This document shows positions 9,434-18,512 of a stretch of 64,000 bases of DNA, one piece after another. The position numbers were made by a program, and so were the translations under genes. Location of the stretch: the NCBI RefSeq assembly GCF_041821065.1, contig NZ_JBGUAX010000003.1, forward strand, positions 372,001 to 436,000, read 5' to 3'. Source of the stretch: Egicoccus sp. AB-alg2 (lineage in GTDB: Bacteria; Actinomycetota; Nitriliruptoria; Nitriliruptorales; Nitriliruptoraceae). The notes beneath the pieces are model-generated. The model made no database searches and had not been told where the DNA came from. It saw only the letters and a list, made by a program, of their open reading frames with translations. Numbering within the stretch: position 1 is the first letter of the stretch; every line of letters starts with the position of its first letter.

Positions 9434-10065
9434 CGGGCACCCACCTGCTGCGCACCGCACCGGCCGTCGCCGTCCCACTGGTCACCGCGGCGCTGCTCGC
9501 CTGGCACCCGCGCGACCCCGAACTCGCCGTCGCGCTCGCCGACATCCCCGTGCGATGGGCCGCCATCCACCTCTGGCTGCTGCTGGCCATGCCGCTGCTC
9601 GCCCTGTTGCTGCGGGACGTGCTGCGCGGGATCGACGGGCGCGCCGCCGCCGCGGCACGCACCCTGGCGGTCCCCGCGGCGGCGCTCTACGCCGCGTTCG
9701 ACGCGCTGGTCGGGTTGGCCACCGGACTCCTCGCCCGGCAGGCGGCGGCCCTGCCGCCAGCCCAGCGGGCCGGTGCGCAGGCGCTGGTGCAGTGGTGGTG
9801 GGAGGTCCCCGCGGTGGTCGGCTGGCTGTCGGCCGCCGCCGTGGCCTCGTGGGCCATCGCGGTGGCGGCCGCGGCGATCGCCGCGCACCGTGCCGGACGG
9901 GGTCCGCTGGTCGCCTACGCGCTGCTGGCCTGCGCGGTGCTGTTCGCAGCCGGACACCCGGGCCTGACCGGCGCGGTGGCGATGACGGCGTTCGCCGTGG
10001 CCGTCGCCGCGGCTCGTGCGGGGATCGGCAGTCGCGTCCCGCAGGTCGAGGCGGCGCGGCCGTGA
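9430..10065 (+). CDS. five- to six-helix membrane protein of unknown function
   Basis: A 211-residue, strongly hydrophobic protein with five or six likely membrane spans, separated by short arginine-bearing loops. A helix-rich Trp cluster (QWWWEVP) lies about two-thirds along. I do not recognise the family. It is locked between two rhodanese genes by ATGA and GTGA overlaps. That suggests it works with them, for instance as a membrane partner for a sulfur or thiol substrate. That role is inference only. Confidence 0.75.
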   Translation: MTGTHLLRTAPAVAVPLVTAALLAWHPRDPELAVALADIPVRWAAIHLWLLLAMPLLALLLRDVLRGIDGRAAAAARTLAVPAAALYAAFDALVGLATGLLARQAAALPPAQRAGAQALVQWWWEVPAVVGWLSAAAVASWAIAVAAAAIAAHRAGRGPLVAYALLACAVLFAAGHPGLTGAVAMTAFAVAVAAARAGIGSRVPQVEAARP

Positions 10066-10406
10066 ACGCGCCCGTGATCGGCGGCCCCGAGCTGCGGCGC
10101 CGACTGGCCGCCGGCGAGCGCCTCTGGCTGGTGCACGCCGCTGGCCCGGTCAGCTTCCGGTCCGCCCACCTGCCCGGCGCCGTCGCCTTCCCGGACGACC
10201 GGCACCTGGAGCGGATGCTGCGCCGCGACGACCACGTGGTCGTCTACGGGGAGTCCCACGACGACCTGCGCAGTCGCGAACTCGCGGCCGGTCTGCATGC
10301 CCGTGGCTACCGGCACGCCCGGTGGTACGCCGGCGGGCTCACGGAGTGGCGGGCGAGCGGGGCACCCGTGGAGGGCGGCGGTGCGCGCCCGCCATCCCGG
10401 CCGTGA
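10062..10406 (+). CDS. rhodanese-fold protein lacking the catalytic cysteine
   Basis: A 114-residue protein with the rhodanese frame: FRSAHLPGAV early, VVVYG before the active loop and YAGGLTEW at the end. At the active-site position, after Tyr62, it has Gly63-Glu-Ser-His-Asp where a cysteine is required, and there is no cysteine elsewhere in the loop. It is therefore expected to be catalytically dead and may bind or regulate. The GTG start at 10062 overlaps the membrane protein's stop (GTGA). It is a divergent sibling of the active rhodanese two genes upstream. Confidence 0.75.
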   Translation: MNAPVIGGPELRRRLAAGERLWLVHAAGPVSFRSAHLPGAVAFPDDRHLERMLRRDDHVVVYGESHDDLRSRELAAGLHARGYRHARWYAGGLTEWRASGAPVEGGGARPPSRP

Positions 10407-10418
10407 GGTCCCGGCCGG
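10397..10418. terminator. hairpin between convergent rhodanese-like and acetyltransferase genes
   Basis: CCGGCC and GGCCGG (10397-10402, 10413-10418) flank a 10-base loop. They sit across the rhodanese-like stop, four bases before the convergent gene's end. It is short and has no T-run, so support is modest. Confidence 0.35.
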
Positions 10419-10421
10419 GGC

Positions 10422-11033
10422 TCACGCAGGTGCGCGCAGCATCGGCCACAGCGGTGGCGAGTCCAGCACCCGCACCTCGCCGAGGACCCGGAACCCGTGG
10501 CGCTCGTAGAGGGCCCGGTTGCGCGGCGACGACGCCTCGAGGTAGGCCGGCAGCCCGTCGCGGTCGCAACGTCGTGCGCCCTGGCGCAGCAGGGCCGAGC
10601 CGTGCCCGTGGCCCTGGTGGCTGGGGTCGACCCCGATGAGCGGCAGGTACCAGTGCACGTCGGTCGGGTGGAGCTCCGCGAGCGCCGTCAGCAACGCGAA
10701 GAGCCGCTCCCGGCGCTCCGGCGCCAGGATCTGCTCGACGAGGTCGGCGACCGCTTCGTCCGGTAGTTCCGTGTCGGGCGGGATCCACAGGGCCACGCCG
10801 GCGTCGTTCGCGGACCGGTCGGCGGTGCCGGCATCGCACGCCGTCCTCCCCATCAGTTCGGCGAGGGCCCGGAAGCCGGCGAGATAGTCGTCGGCCTCCG
10901 GCCACAGCCACCGCATGACCGGGTCGGTGGCGAAGGCGACGACCAGGGTCGCGCCGGCCTCCTGCGGGGTCGGGGGCGAGGTCGCCGGCCGGGCCGGCAG
11001 GGTGCTGGGTGCGGACACGGTCGGCGCCGTCAT
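10422..11033 (-). CDS. GNAT family N-acetyltransferase
   Basis: A 203-residue protein with a proline/alanine-rich first 25 residues followed by a GNAT fold. The acetyl-CoA loop IGVDPSHQGHGHGSALL (motif A) is clear and is followed by the motif-B segment YERHGFRVLGE. The substrate is not predictable from sequence. GAGGAG lies about nine bases before the ATG at 11033. That ribosome site lies inside a long hairpin (11037-11082), so translation may be restrained by RNA structure. It lies just downstream of copA on the same strand but is separated by that hairpin. Confidence 0.82.
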   Translation of the reverse strand: MTAPTVSAPSTLPARPATSPPTPQEAGATLVVAFATDPVMRWLWPEADDYLAGFRALAELMGRTACDAGTADRSANDAGVALWIPPDTELPDEAVADLVEQILAPERRERLFALLTALAELHPTDVHWYLPLIGVDPSHQGHGHGSALLRQGARRCDRDGLPAYLEASSPRNRALYERHGFRVLGEVRVLDSPPLWPMLRAPA

Positions 11034-11036
11034 CGT

Positions 11037-11082
11037 GGTCTCCTCGTAGCGCGGGGTGTCACCGCCCGACGCTACGGAGACC
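11037..11082 (-). promoter_or_regulatory. long hairpin between copA and the GNAT gene, covering the GNAT ribosome site
   Basis: GGTCTCC-tc-GTAGCG (11037-11051) pairs with CGCTACGGAGACC (11070-11082): thirteen pairs with one two-base bulge. A further GGTG/CACC pairing lies in the loop. Read on the minus strand it lies 60 bases after copA and places the GNAT gene's GAGGAG in one arm. It could end the copper transcript, hide the ribosome site, or both. Confidence 0.5.
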
Positions 11083-11141
11083 GCGGTCGCCCGACCTGCG
11101 TGCTGGCACGCGTCCGACTACGCAGATCCGTCGCCGTTCGG

Positions 11142-13640
11142 TCAGCCCCGACCGAAGCGCCGCAGCCGCAGCGAGTTGGTGACCACGGACACGCTGGAGA
11201 ACGCCATCGCGGCACCCGCGATCATCGGATCGAGCAAGCCGAGGGCCGCGACCGGGATGGCCGCGGTGTTGTAGGCGAACGCCCAGAACAGGTTCTGGCG
11301 GATCGTCCGGTGGGTGCGCCGGGACAGCTCGATGGCGCTCGCCACGCCGGCGAGGTCGCCGCGCATGAGGGTGAGGTCGCTGGACTCGATCGCGACGTCG
11401 GTGCCGGTGCCGATGGCGATGCCGAGGTCCGCCTGCACCAGCGCCGGTGCGTCGTTGACCCCGTCGCCGACCATGGCGACCACGTGCCCGCCGGCCTGCA
11501 GACGCTCGACCTCGGCCTGCTTGTCCTCGGGCAGCACCTCGGCCAGCACCCGGTCGATGCCGACCTGGTCGGCGATGGCCTGCGCGGTGCGCTGGTTGTC
11601 ACCGGTGATCATGGCCACCCGCAGCCCCAGGCCGTGGAGCCGCGCGACCGCTTCGGCGGCGCCGTCCTTCAACGTGTCGGCGACCGCCAGCACACCACGG
11701 ACCTCGCCGTCCCAGCCGGCGAACACGGCGGTGCGGCCCCGTGCCTCCAGCCCGGACGCGACCTCCTCGAGGTGTCCGGGCAGCACGAGCCCGGCCTCGG
11801 CCATCAGCTTGCGGCGGCCGACGGCGACCTCGACGGCGTCGACGACGCCGCGCACGCCCTGTCCGGCCACGCTGGCGAACCCGTGCGCCGCGGGCAGGGC
11901 GTCGTCGAGCCGGGCCCGTGCGCCGGCGGCGATGGCCTGACCGACGGGGTGCTCGGAGTCGGCCTCGACCGCACCAGCGGACCGGAGCAGGGTCGGCTCG
12001 TCGGTGGCGGCCGTCACCACGTCGGTGAGCGCCATCTCGCCCTTCGTGAGCGTGCCGGTCTTGTCGAACACGATCGTGTGGATCTCGTGCGTGCGCTCGA
12101 GCACGTCCATCGACTTGATCAGGATGCCCAGCTGGGCGCCCCGCCCGGTCCCGGTCATGGTCGCCATCGGCGTGGCCAGCCCGAGCGCGCACGGGCAGGC
12201 GATGATCAGCACCGCGACGGCCGCGAGCATCGCCTGCCCCGCGTCACCGCCGACCAGCGACCAGGCCGCGAACGTCAGCAGCGCGATCACGATCACGGTG
12301 GGCACGAACACGCCCGAGACCCGGTCGGCCAGGCGCTGCAGATCCGACTTGCCGGCCTGGGCGTCCTCCACCAGCCGCACGATCTGGGCCAGTGCGGTGT
12401 CGGCCCCGACCGCCGTCGCCCGGATCGTCAGCGCCCCCGAGGTGTTGACCGTCGCGCCGGCCACCGTCGCGCCGACCGTCTTGTCGACCGGCACGGACTC
12501 GCCGGTCAGCATGGACTCGTCGACCGCCGAGCCGCCGTCGACGACCTCGCCGTCGACCGGGATCTTCTCGCCCGGGCGGACCTTCAGCAGGTCGCCGACC
12601 TGCACCTGCTCGACCGGCACGAGGTGCTCGACCCCGTCGCGCAGGACCCGGGCCTCCTTGGCGCCCAGCTCCAGCAGCGATCGGATCGCGCGCCCGGCGT
12701 TGCCCTTCGCGCGGGCCTCGAGGTAGCGGCCCAGCACGATGAACGCGATGATCACGACCTGCGCCTCGTAGTACAGGTCGTGCCCGCCCGTGAACACCTC
12801 CCAGGTCGAGTACAGGTAGGCCGCCGAGGTGCCCATCGCGATGAGCGTGTCCATGTTGGCGCTGAGGTGGCGCGCCCGCCGGGCGGCCTCGCGCAGGAAC
12901 GGCCAGCCGACGTGGAACTGGACCAGCGTCGCGACGACGGACTGCGCCGCCCGCATCCGCGGGTCCATCACCGCGAAGTCGTGGTAGAGCATCGTCGACA
13001 GCAGGAACAGCGCGGGCGCGGCCACCAGCGCCAGGCGCCGCCCCCACCCCCGCCGGTGCTCGGCTTCCGTGCGCTCCGCGCGAGCGGCCCGCTCGGCGGG
13101 CGTCGGGCCGGCCGCCACCGGGCGGCCCGCGCTGGCATCGGTGGCCTCGCCGGACGAGCTCGCCGGGTCCATGGCGGCCGTGCCCGACTCCACCGAGTAG
13201 CCGGCCGCCTCGATCACGCTCGGCCACGATGCCGGATCGGCGTCGGGCCCGGCCGTGACGGTGGCGACGCCGGTGGCGAAGTTCACCTGGGCGTCGACGA
13301 CCCCGGGCTGCCTGGTCAGCGCCCGCTGCACGCGCGCGGAGCAGGATCCGCAGGTCATGCCGTCCACCTGCAGCGTGTGCACCGACGGTGCGGCAGGGGA
13401 CGCCGGCGCCGGCTCGGGGACCAGCAGCGTGTAGCCGGCCCGGATCACGGCCTCGCGCAACTGGTCGAGGTCGACGTCGTCGGCGACCCGCACCCGGGCG
13501 TTGCCGGTGGCGAAGTTCACCTCGACGTCGGCGACCCCGGGCTGCTTGGCCAGCGTGCGCTGGACCCGGGCGGCACACGAGCCGCAGGTCATGCCCTCGA
13601 CGGGGAGGTCGAGACGGTTCGTCGAGGTGTCGGTCGACAT
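11142..13640 (-). CDS. copA: copper-exporting P1B-type ATPase CopA
   Basis: An 832-residue heavy-metal P-type ATPase. Two N-terminal HMA metal-binding domains carry GMTCGSC at Cys19/Cys22 and Cys97/Cys100. The membrane metal site is CPC at 482-484, the mark of Cu(I)/Ag(I) P1B-1 pumps. The phosphorylated aspartate is Asp526 in DKTGTLT, with TGES and GDGVNDAP motifs in their usual order. It pumps cytoplasmic Cu(I) outward at ATP cost. It follows csoR by 19 bases on the same strand, and a second metal ATPase lies upstream, so the block is a copper-response operon. Confidence 0.95.
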   Translation of the reverse strand: MSTDTSTNRLDLPVEGMTCGSCAARVQRTLAKQPGVADVEVNFATGNARVRVADDVDLDQLREAVIRAGYTLLVPEPAPASPAAPSVHTLQVDGMTCGSCSARVQRALTRQPGVVDAQVNFATGVATVTAGPDADPASWPSVIEAAGYSVESGTAAMDPASSSGEATDASAGRPVAAGPTPAERAARAERTEAEHRRGWGRRLALVAAPALFLLSTMLYHDFAVMDPRMRAAQSVVATLVQFHVGWPFLREAARRARHLSANMDTLIAMGTSAAYLYSTWEVFTGGHDLYYEAQVVIIAFIVLGRYLEARAKGNAGRAIRSLLELGAKEARVLRDGVEHLVPVEQVQVGDLLKVRPGEKIPVDGEVVDGGSAVDESMLTGESVPVDKTVGATVAGATVNTSGALTIRATAVGADTALAQIVRLVEDAQAGKSDLQRLADRVSGVFVPTVIVIALLTFAAWSLVGGDAGQAMLAAVAVLIIACPCALGLATPMATMTGTGRGAQLGILIKSMDVLERTHEIHTIVFDKTGTLTKGEMALTDVVTAATDEPTLLRSAGAVEADSEHPVGQAIAAGARARLDDALPAAHGFASVAGQGVRGVVDAVEVAVGRRKLMAEAGLVLPGHLEEVASGLEARGRTAVFAGWDGEVRGVLAVADTLKDGAAEAVARLHGLGLRVAMITGDNQRTAQAIADQVGIDRVLAEVLPEDKQAEVERLQAGGHVVAMVGDGVNDAPALVQADLGIAIGTGTDVAIESSDLTLMRGDLAGVASAIELSRRTHRTIRQNLFWAFAYNTAAIPVAALGLLDPMIAGAAMAFSSVSVVTNSLRLRRFGRG

Positions 13641-13659
13641 GGGATTCGCTTCCGGTCGG

Positions 13660-13944
13660 TCAGGACTTGACGAGACGCTCGATGGCGCGGGTGGCTTCGG
13701 TCACCATCGCGCGGGCCTTGTCGACGTCGCCCTCGGCGGCGGCGTTGGCGACGCAGTGGCCGACGTGCTCGTCGAGGAGGCCGATGGCGACGTTCTGCAG
13801 GGCACCGTTGACCGCGGCGATCTGCTGCAGGACGTCGATGCAGTAGACGTCCTCGTCGATCATCCGTTGCAGGCCGCGGACCTGGCCCTCGATGCGGCGC
13901 AGGCGCGCCTGGTACTGCTCCTTGGTCATCGTGTAGCCGCGCAA
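13660..13944 (-). CDS. csoR: CsoR-type copper-sensing repressor
   Basis: A 94-residue all-helical DUF156 protein. The Cu(I) ligands align with those known in CsoR: Cys35, His60 and Cys64 (motif HVGHC). Apo-CsoR binds operator DNA, and Cu(I) releases it. The TTG at 13944 is taken as start because AGGAG sits six bases upstream; an internal ATG at 13929 lacks such a site. It is placed between two copper ATPase genes, all on the minus strand, as expected for autoregulated copper resistance. A half-site ATACCCC lies upstream at 13978-13984. Confidence 0.93.
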   Translation of the reverse strand: MRGYTMTKEQYQARLRRIEGQVRGLQRMIDEDVYCIDVLQQIAAVNGALQNVAIGLLDEHVGHCVANAAAEGDVDKARAMVTEATRAIERLVKS

Positions 13945-13989
13945 CGAGGTCTCCTGTCCCGGTGCCCACTACGGTACTGGGGTATGCCT

Positions 13990-16131
13990 TCAGGTGGCAG
14001 ACGCCGGTGCGGTCGCCACCGGTGGCGCCAACTGCACGCGGCGCAGCAGCTGGGCGTTCAGCGCCACGATCACGGTCGAGGTGCTCATCAGCACCGCGCC
14101 CAGCGCCATCGGCAGGACGAACCCGATCGGCGCCAGCAGGCCGGCCGCCAGCGGGATGGCCGCGAGGTTGTAGCCGGCCGCCCACCACAGGTTCTGCACC
14201 ATCTTGCGGTAGCTGGCCGCCGACAGCCGCCGCACGGCGACCACACCGCGCGGATCGTCCGACGCGAGCACGATCCCGGCCGATTCGATGGCGACGTCGG
14301 TGCCCGCCCCGATGGCGATGCCGACGTCGGCGCGGGCGAGCGCCGGCGCGTCGTTGACGCCGTCGCCGACCATCGCCACGGTCAGGCCGCGCGCCTGCAG
14401 TTCGGCCACCTTGGCGTCCTTGTCCTCCGGCAGCACCTCGGCGAAGACCTCGTCGATGTCGAGTTCCGCCGCCACCGCCTCGGCGACCGGCCGCGCGTCG
14501 CCGGTGATCATCACGACCGTGACCCCGGCGGCGTGCAGTTGCTCGACCGCCTGACGCGACACGTCGCGGACCTCGTCCTCCAGGGCGACCGCACCCACGA
14601 CCTCGTCGTCGCGGACCACGTGCAGCACGGCGGCACCGCGCCGCGACCACGCCGCCGTCCGCGCCGTCAGCGACGCCGGGACCTCGAGGTGGCGCTCGCG
14701 CAGCAGCGCCGGCCCGCCGACGGCGACCTCGCCCCCGTCGACCGCGGCCGCGACACCGCGGCCCGTCATGGACCGGAACCCCGAGGAGGCCGGCAGCGCA
14801 CCGACCTGCTCGCGGGCGTGGGCGTGGATCGCCCGGGCCAGTGGGTGCTCCGAGTCCGCTTCGACGGCACCGGCCAGCCGGAGCACCTCGTCGGGCGTCG
14901 CCGTGCCGGCGGCCGCGACACCGGTGACGACGTGCTCGCCGCGGGTCAGCGTGCCGGTCTTGTCGAACAGCACGGCGTCGACCGTCCGCATCCGCTCGAG
15001 CGCGAGCCGGTCCTTGACGAGGATGCCCGACCGGGCCGACTTGGCGGTCGAGATGGCGGTCACGAGCGGGATCGCCAGCCCGAGCGCGTGCGGACAGGCG
15101 ATCACCAGGACCGTCACGGTCCGGTCGAGCGCGAAGGCCGGTTGGCCGAGCAGGAGCCACACGACCGCGGTGACGGCGCCCGCGGCCAGGGCGACGTAGA
15201 AGAGCAGCGCCGCCGCGCGGTCGGCGAGGACCTGCGTCCGCGACCGCGACGCCTGCGCCTCGGTCACCATCCGCTGGATGCCGGCGAGCGCGGTCTGCTC
15301 ACCGGTTGCGGTCACGCGCACACGCAGGCTCGCGTCGGCGACCACCGTGCCGGCGACGACACGGTCGCCGGGACGGCGGGTGACCGGCGTCGACTCGCCG
15401 GTGATCATCGACTCGTCGACGTCCGCGGTGCCCGCGACCACCTCGCCGTCGGCGGGCGTGCGCGCCCCGGGCCGTACCAGGACGAGGTCGCCGACGGCCA
15501 GGTCGCCGACCCGGACGTGCTCGACCTCGCCGTCCTCGCGGACGCGCTCGGCGTCGTCGGGCAGCAGCTCGGCCAGCGCCGCGAGCGCGCCGCGTGCCTG
15601 TCCGATGGCCCGCATCTCGATCCAGTGGCCAAGCAGCATGATCGCGATCAGCAGGGCCAGTTCCCACCACACCTCCTGCGAGAACCAGCCGAGCGAGGTG
15701 GCCATGGAGGCGAGGTAGGCCACCGTGATCGCCGTGGCGATCAGCAGCATCATGCCGGGCGTGCGGGCGCGAGCCTCCTGCAGGCCGCCGGTCAGGAACG
15801 GCCAGCCGCCGTAGAAGAACACCACCGAGCCCAGCACGGGCCCGATCCAGGCCGCGCCGGGGATCGCCGGCGCCTGGTAGCCGAGCAGGTCCTGGACGTG
15901 GTGGGACCAGACGACGACCGGGATCGTGAGCACCAGCGTGAGCCAGAACCGGTCACGGAAGCTGGCGGCGTGGTCGCCGTGGTCGTGGTGGACCCCGTGA
16001 CCCGCACGCCCCTCGTGTCCCTCGTGGCCGCGCTCGCCGGCGGCGGCAGGGCGCGCCGCGTCGTCGGCCGCTTCGTCGTGGTGGACGTGCCGCACGGGCG
16101 CGGGTTCCGACGTGTGGCCGTGGCGCTGCAT
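13990..16131 (-). CDS. copB: P1B-3-type (CopB-like) copper/silver ATPase
   Basis: A 713-residue heavy-metal ATPase without HMA domains. It has a histidine-rich N-terminus (residues 4-55, many HH and HxH), and its membrane site is CPH at 346-348. The CPH motif and His-rich tail define the CopB group, reported to handle Cu(II)/Ag(I) rather than Cu(I). The catalytic Asp390 lies in DKTGTLT, and TGES and GDGVNDAP are intact. It leads the copper block: its start lies 25-77 bases from two CsoR-type inverted repeats, and csoR follows 45 bases after its stop. Confidence 0.92.
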   Translation of the reverse strand: MQRHGHTSEPAPVRHVHHDEAADDAARPAAAGERGHEGHEGRAGHGVHHDHGDHAASFRDRFWLTLVLTIPVVVWSHHVQDLLGYQAPAIPGAAWIGPVLGSVVFFYGGWPFLTGGLQEARARTPGMMLLIATAITVAYLASMATSLGWFSQEVWWELALLIAIMLLGHWIEMRAIGQARGALAALAELLPDDAERVREDGEVEHVRVGDLAVGDLVLVRPGARTPADGEVVAGTADVDESMITGESTPVTRRPGDRVVAGTVVADASLRVRVTATGEQTALAGIQRMVTEAQASRSRTQVLADRAAALLFYVALAAGAVTAVVWLLLGQPAFALDRTVTVLVIACPHALGLAIPLVTAISTAKSARSGILVKDRLALERMRTVDAVLFDKTGTLTRGEHVVTGVAAAGTATPDEVLRLAGAVEADSEHPLARAIHAHAREQVGALPASSGFRSMTGRGVAAAVDGGEVAVGGPALLRERHLEVPASLTARTAAWSRRGAAVLHVVRDDEVVGAVALEDEVRDVSRQAVEQLHAAGVTVVMITGDARPVAEAVAAELDIDEVFAEVLPEDKDAKVAELQARGLTVAMVGDGVNDAPALARADVGIAIGAGTDVAIESAGIVLASDDPRGVVAVRRLSAASYRKMVQNLWWAAGYNLAAIPLAAGLLAPIGFVLPMALGAVLMSTSTVIVALNAQLLRRVQLAPPVATAPASAT

Positions 16132-16155
16132 CGTCCTCGCCTCCGATCGAGGCCA

Positions 16156-16174
16156 GATACTCGTAGGGGGTATC
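16156..16174 (-). promoter_or_regulatory. CsoR-type operator, proximal copy
   Basis: GATACTCGTAGGGGGTATC has GATAC/GTATC arms and a G-run centre. It begins 25 bases upstream of the copB start. The shape resembles known CsoR operators (TACCC...GGGTA) but is less symmetrical than its neighbour. Confidence 0.5.
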
Positions 16175-16191
16175 CGGCCGTGCCCGCCACC

Positions 16192-16208
16192 ATACCCCCG
16201 TAGGGTAT
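16192..16208 (-). promoter_or_regulatory. CsoR-type operator, distal copy
   Basis: A perfect inverted repeat ATACCC-CCGTA-GGGTAT lies 61-77 bases upstream of copB. It closely matches published CsoR operator shape (TACCC, five to six bases, GGGTA). Two sites, centres about 35 bases apart, suggest cooperative repression. Confidence 0.65.
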
Positions 16209-16328
16209 TCCGTCAAGTGGCGGGTCGATCGGTCGCTGCCGGGCCGTCGGCGGGCGTCTACGGTGCCGGGCGCGGCGTCCACGCCGACGACGTCGCATCG
16301 GGAGACGACGACGTCGAGGAGCGAGGAC

Positions 16329-18512
16329 GTGCCCAGCAGCGACGCCACCGTGACGGTCGAGGGCCTGACGGTCGACCGGGTCCTGTACGACTTCGTCGAG
16401 GACGCGCTGCTGCCGGGCAGCGGTGCGGACACCAGCCGGTTCTGGTCGGGGTTCGCCGAACTCGTGCGCGAGTTCACCCCGCGCAACCGCGACCTGCTCG
16501 CGGTCCGTGAGCAACTGCAGCAGGAGATCGACGCCTGGCACGTCAAGCACCGGGACGAACCGCACGACGCGGACGCCTACCGGGCCCTTCTCGAGGAGAC
16601 CGGCTACCTGCGCCCGGAGCCGTCCGACGTCCGGATCCCTGCGGCCGCCGTGGACCCGGAGATCGGCGAGATCGCCGGGCCCCAACTGGTCGTCCCCGTC
16701 TCCAATCCCCGCTATGCCCTGAACGCCGTCAACGCGCGCTGGGGCTCGCTCTACGACGCGCTGTACGGCACGGACGCGCTGGGCGACCCGCCCCCGCCCG
16801 GACCGTACGACCCCGCGCGCGGCGCACGGGTCGTCGCCTGGGCGCGCGCCTTCCTCGACGACGTCGTGCCGCTGGAGGGTGCCGGCCACGGCGAGGTCAC
16901 CGGCTACGAGGTGCGTGACGGTCGGCTGGTCGCCGCCACGCAGGACGGCGGGACCGCCGGCCTGCAGGACCCCGAGGCCTTCCTCGGCCACCTCGGGGAG
17001 GCGGCCGCGCCCGAGGGCATCCTGCTCGAGCACCACGGCCTGGGCATCCACCTCGTCGTCGACCGCGACCACCCGGTCGGCGCCGACGACCCGGCCGGCC
17101 TCGCCGACGTGAAGCTCGAGGCGGCCGTCACGGTCATCATGGACGCCGAGGACTCCGTCGCCGCCGTCGACGCCGTCGACAAGGTCGCGGTGTACGGCAA
17201 CTGGCTCGGGCTGATGCGCGGCGACCTCACCACCCCCGTCGCCAAGGGCGATCGCAGCTTCGTCCGCCGGATCGAGCCAGACGTGGTCTGGACGGCCCCC
17301 GACGGTCAGCCGCTGCGCCGCCGACGCCGTGCCCTGCTGCTCGTGCGCAACGTCGGTCCGCTGATGACCACACCGGTCGTCCACGACGCCGACGGCCACG
17401 AGGTCTTCGAGGGCATCGTCGACGCCGTCTTCACGGTCCTGGCCGCCCGCCACGACCTCCAGCGCGCGCCCGAGGACCGCAACTCGGCCGTCGGCGCGGT
17501 CTACGTGGTCAAGCCCAAGCTGCACGGCCCCGACGAGGTCGCCTTCACCGTGGACCTGTTCGCCGCGGTCGAACGGCTGCTGGACCTGCCGGAGGGCACG
17601 ATCCGGCTGGGGCTGATGGACGAGGAGCGGCGCACGTCGGTCAACCTCGCCGCCTGCATCCAGGCCGCCGGCGCCCGGCTCGCGTTCATCAACACCGGCT
17701 TCCTCGACCGCACCGGCGACGAGATCCACACCTCCATGGAGGCCGGGGCCATGGTCCGCAAGGCCGACATGAAGTCACAGCCGTGGCTGCAGGCCTACGA
17801 GGACCGAAACGTCGACATCGGTCTGGCCGCCGGCCTGCGCGGGCGGGCCCAGATCGGCAAGGGCATGTGGGCCGCGCCCGACCGCATGCACGCCATGCTC
17901 GAGGAGAAGATCGGCCACCCGCAGGCCGGGGCGAACTGTGCCTGGGTGCCCTCGCCGACGGCGGCGACCCTGCACGCGACCCACTACCACCGGGTCGACG
18001 TGCACGCCCGGCAGGCGGAACTGCTGGACCGGCCGATGGCGCCGCTCGACGATCTGCTGGCCATCCCGCTGGCGGACGGGCACGACTGGTCGGCCGAGGA
18101 GCGCCGGGCCGAGATCGACAACAACGTGCAGGGGATCCTCGGCTACGTCGTGCGCTGGATCGACCAGGGCGTCGGCTGCTCGAAGGTGCCGGACCTGTCG
18201 GGCACGGCGCTGATGGAGGACCGCGCCACGTGCCGGATCTCGTCCCAGCACGTCGCCAACTGGCTGCACCACGGCGTCGTGAACGAGGAGGAGGTGCTGG
18301 CCGCCTTCCGGCGGATGGCCGCCGTCGTCGACGAGCAGAACGCCGCCGACCCGCTGTACCGGCCGATGGCGCCCGACTTCGACGGGCCGGCGTTCGCGGC
18401 CGCGGTCGAACTCGTCCTCGCCGGGCGTGAGCAGCCCTCCGGCTACACCGAGCCGATCCTTCACCGCCGGCGGGCCGAGGCCAAGGCACGCTTCTGGGGG
18501 ACCGGCGCCTGA
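16329..18512 (+). CDS. glcB: malate synthase G
   Basis: A 727-residue protein of the length typical of malate synthase G (about 720-730), not the shorter A form. The family segments are present: PKLHGPDEVAF, the acetyl-CoA/glyoxylate site GLMDEERRTSVNL, and the C-terminal barrel region. It condenses glyoxylate with acetyl-CoA to malate, completing the glyoxylate shunt or glycolate use. GTG 16329 is chosen because GAGGAG lies seven bases upstream; the longer frame to 16263 lacks one. No isocitrate lyase is in the window. Its last 52 bases overlap the convergent transporter gene. Confidence 0.95.
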   Translation: MPSSDATVTVEGLTVDRVLYDFVEDALLPGSGADTSRFWSGFAELVREFTPRNRDLLAVREQLQQEIDAWHVKHRDEPHDADAYRALLEETGYLRPEPSDVRIPAAAVDPEIGEIAGPQLVVPVSNPRYALNAVNARWGSLYDALYGTDALGDPPPPGPYDPARGARVVAWARAFLDDVVPLEGAGHGEVTGYEVRDGRLVAATQDGGTAGLQDPEAFLGHLGEAAAPEGILLEHHGLGIHLVVDRDHPVGADDPAGLADVKLEAAVTVIMDAEDSVAAVDAVDKVAVYGNWLGLMRGDLTTPVAKGDRSFVRRIEPDVVWTAPDGQPLRRRRRALLLVRNVGPLMTTPVVHDADGHEVFEGIVDAVFTVLAARHDLQRAPEDRNSAVGAVYVVKPKLHGPDEVAFTVDLFAAVERLLDLPEGTIRLGLMDEERRTSVNLAACIQAAGARLAFINTGFLDRTGDEIHTSMEAGAMVRKADMKSQPWLQAYEDRNVDIGLAAGLRGRAQIGKGMWAAPDRMHAMLEEKIGHPQAGANCAWVPSPTAATLHATHYHRVDVHARQAELLDRPMAPLDDLLAIPLADGHDWSAEERRAEIDNNVQGILGYVVRWIDQGVGCSKVPDLSGTALMEDRATCRISSQHVANWLHHGVVNEEEVLAAFRRMAAVVDEQNAADPLYRPMAPDFDGPAFAAAVELVLAGREQPSGYTEPILHRRRAEAKARFWGTGA

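Noticed and set aside
11100-13670. An 856-residue plus-strand frame opposite copA
   Set aside because: It is the shadow of the unmistakable CopA gene; its sequence is histidine/arginine-rich without motifs.
16263-16328. A longer malate synthase start at ATG/GTG 16263
   Set aside because: The added 22 residues are low-complexity and no ribosome site precedes them; GTG 16329 has GAGGAG.
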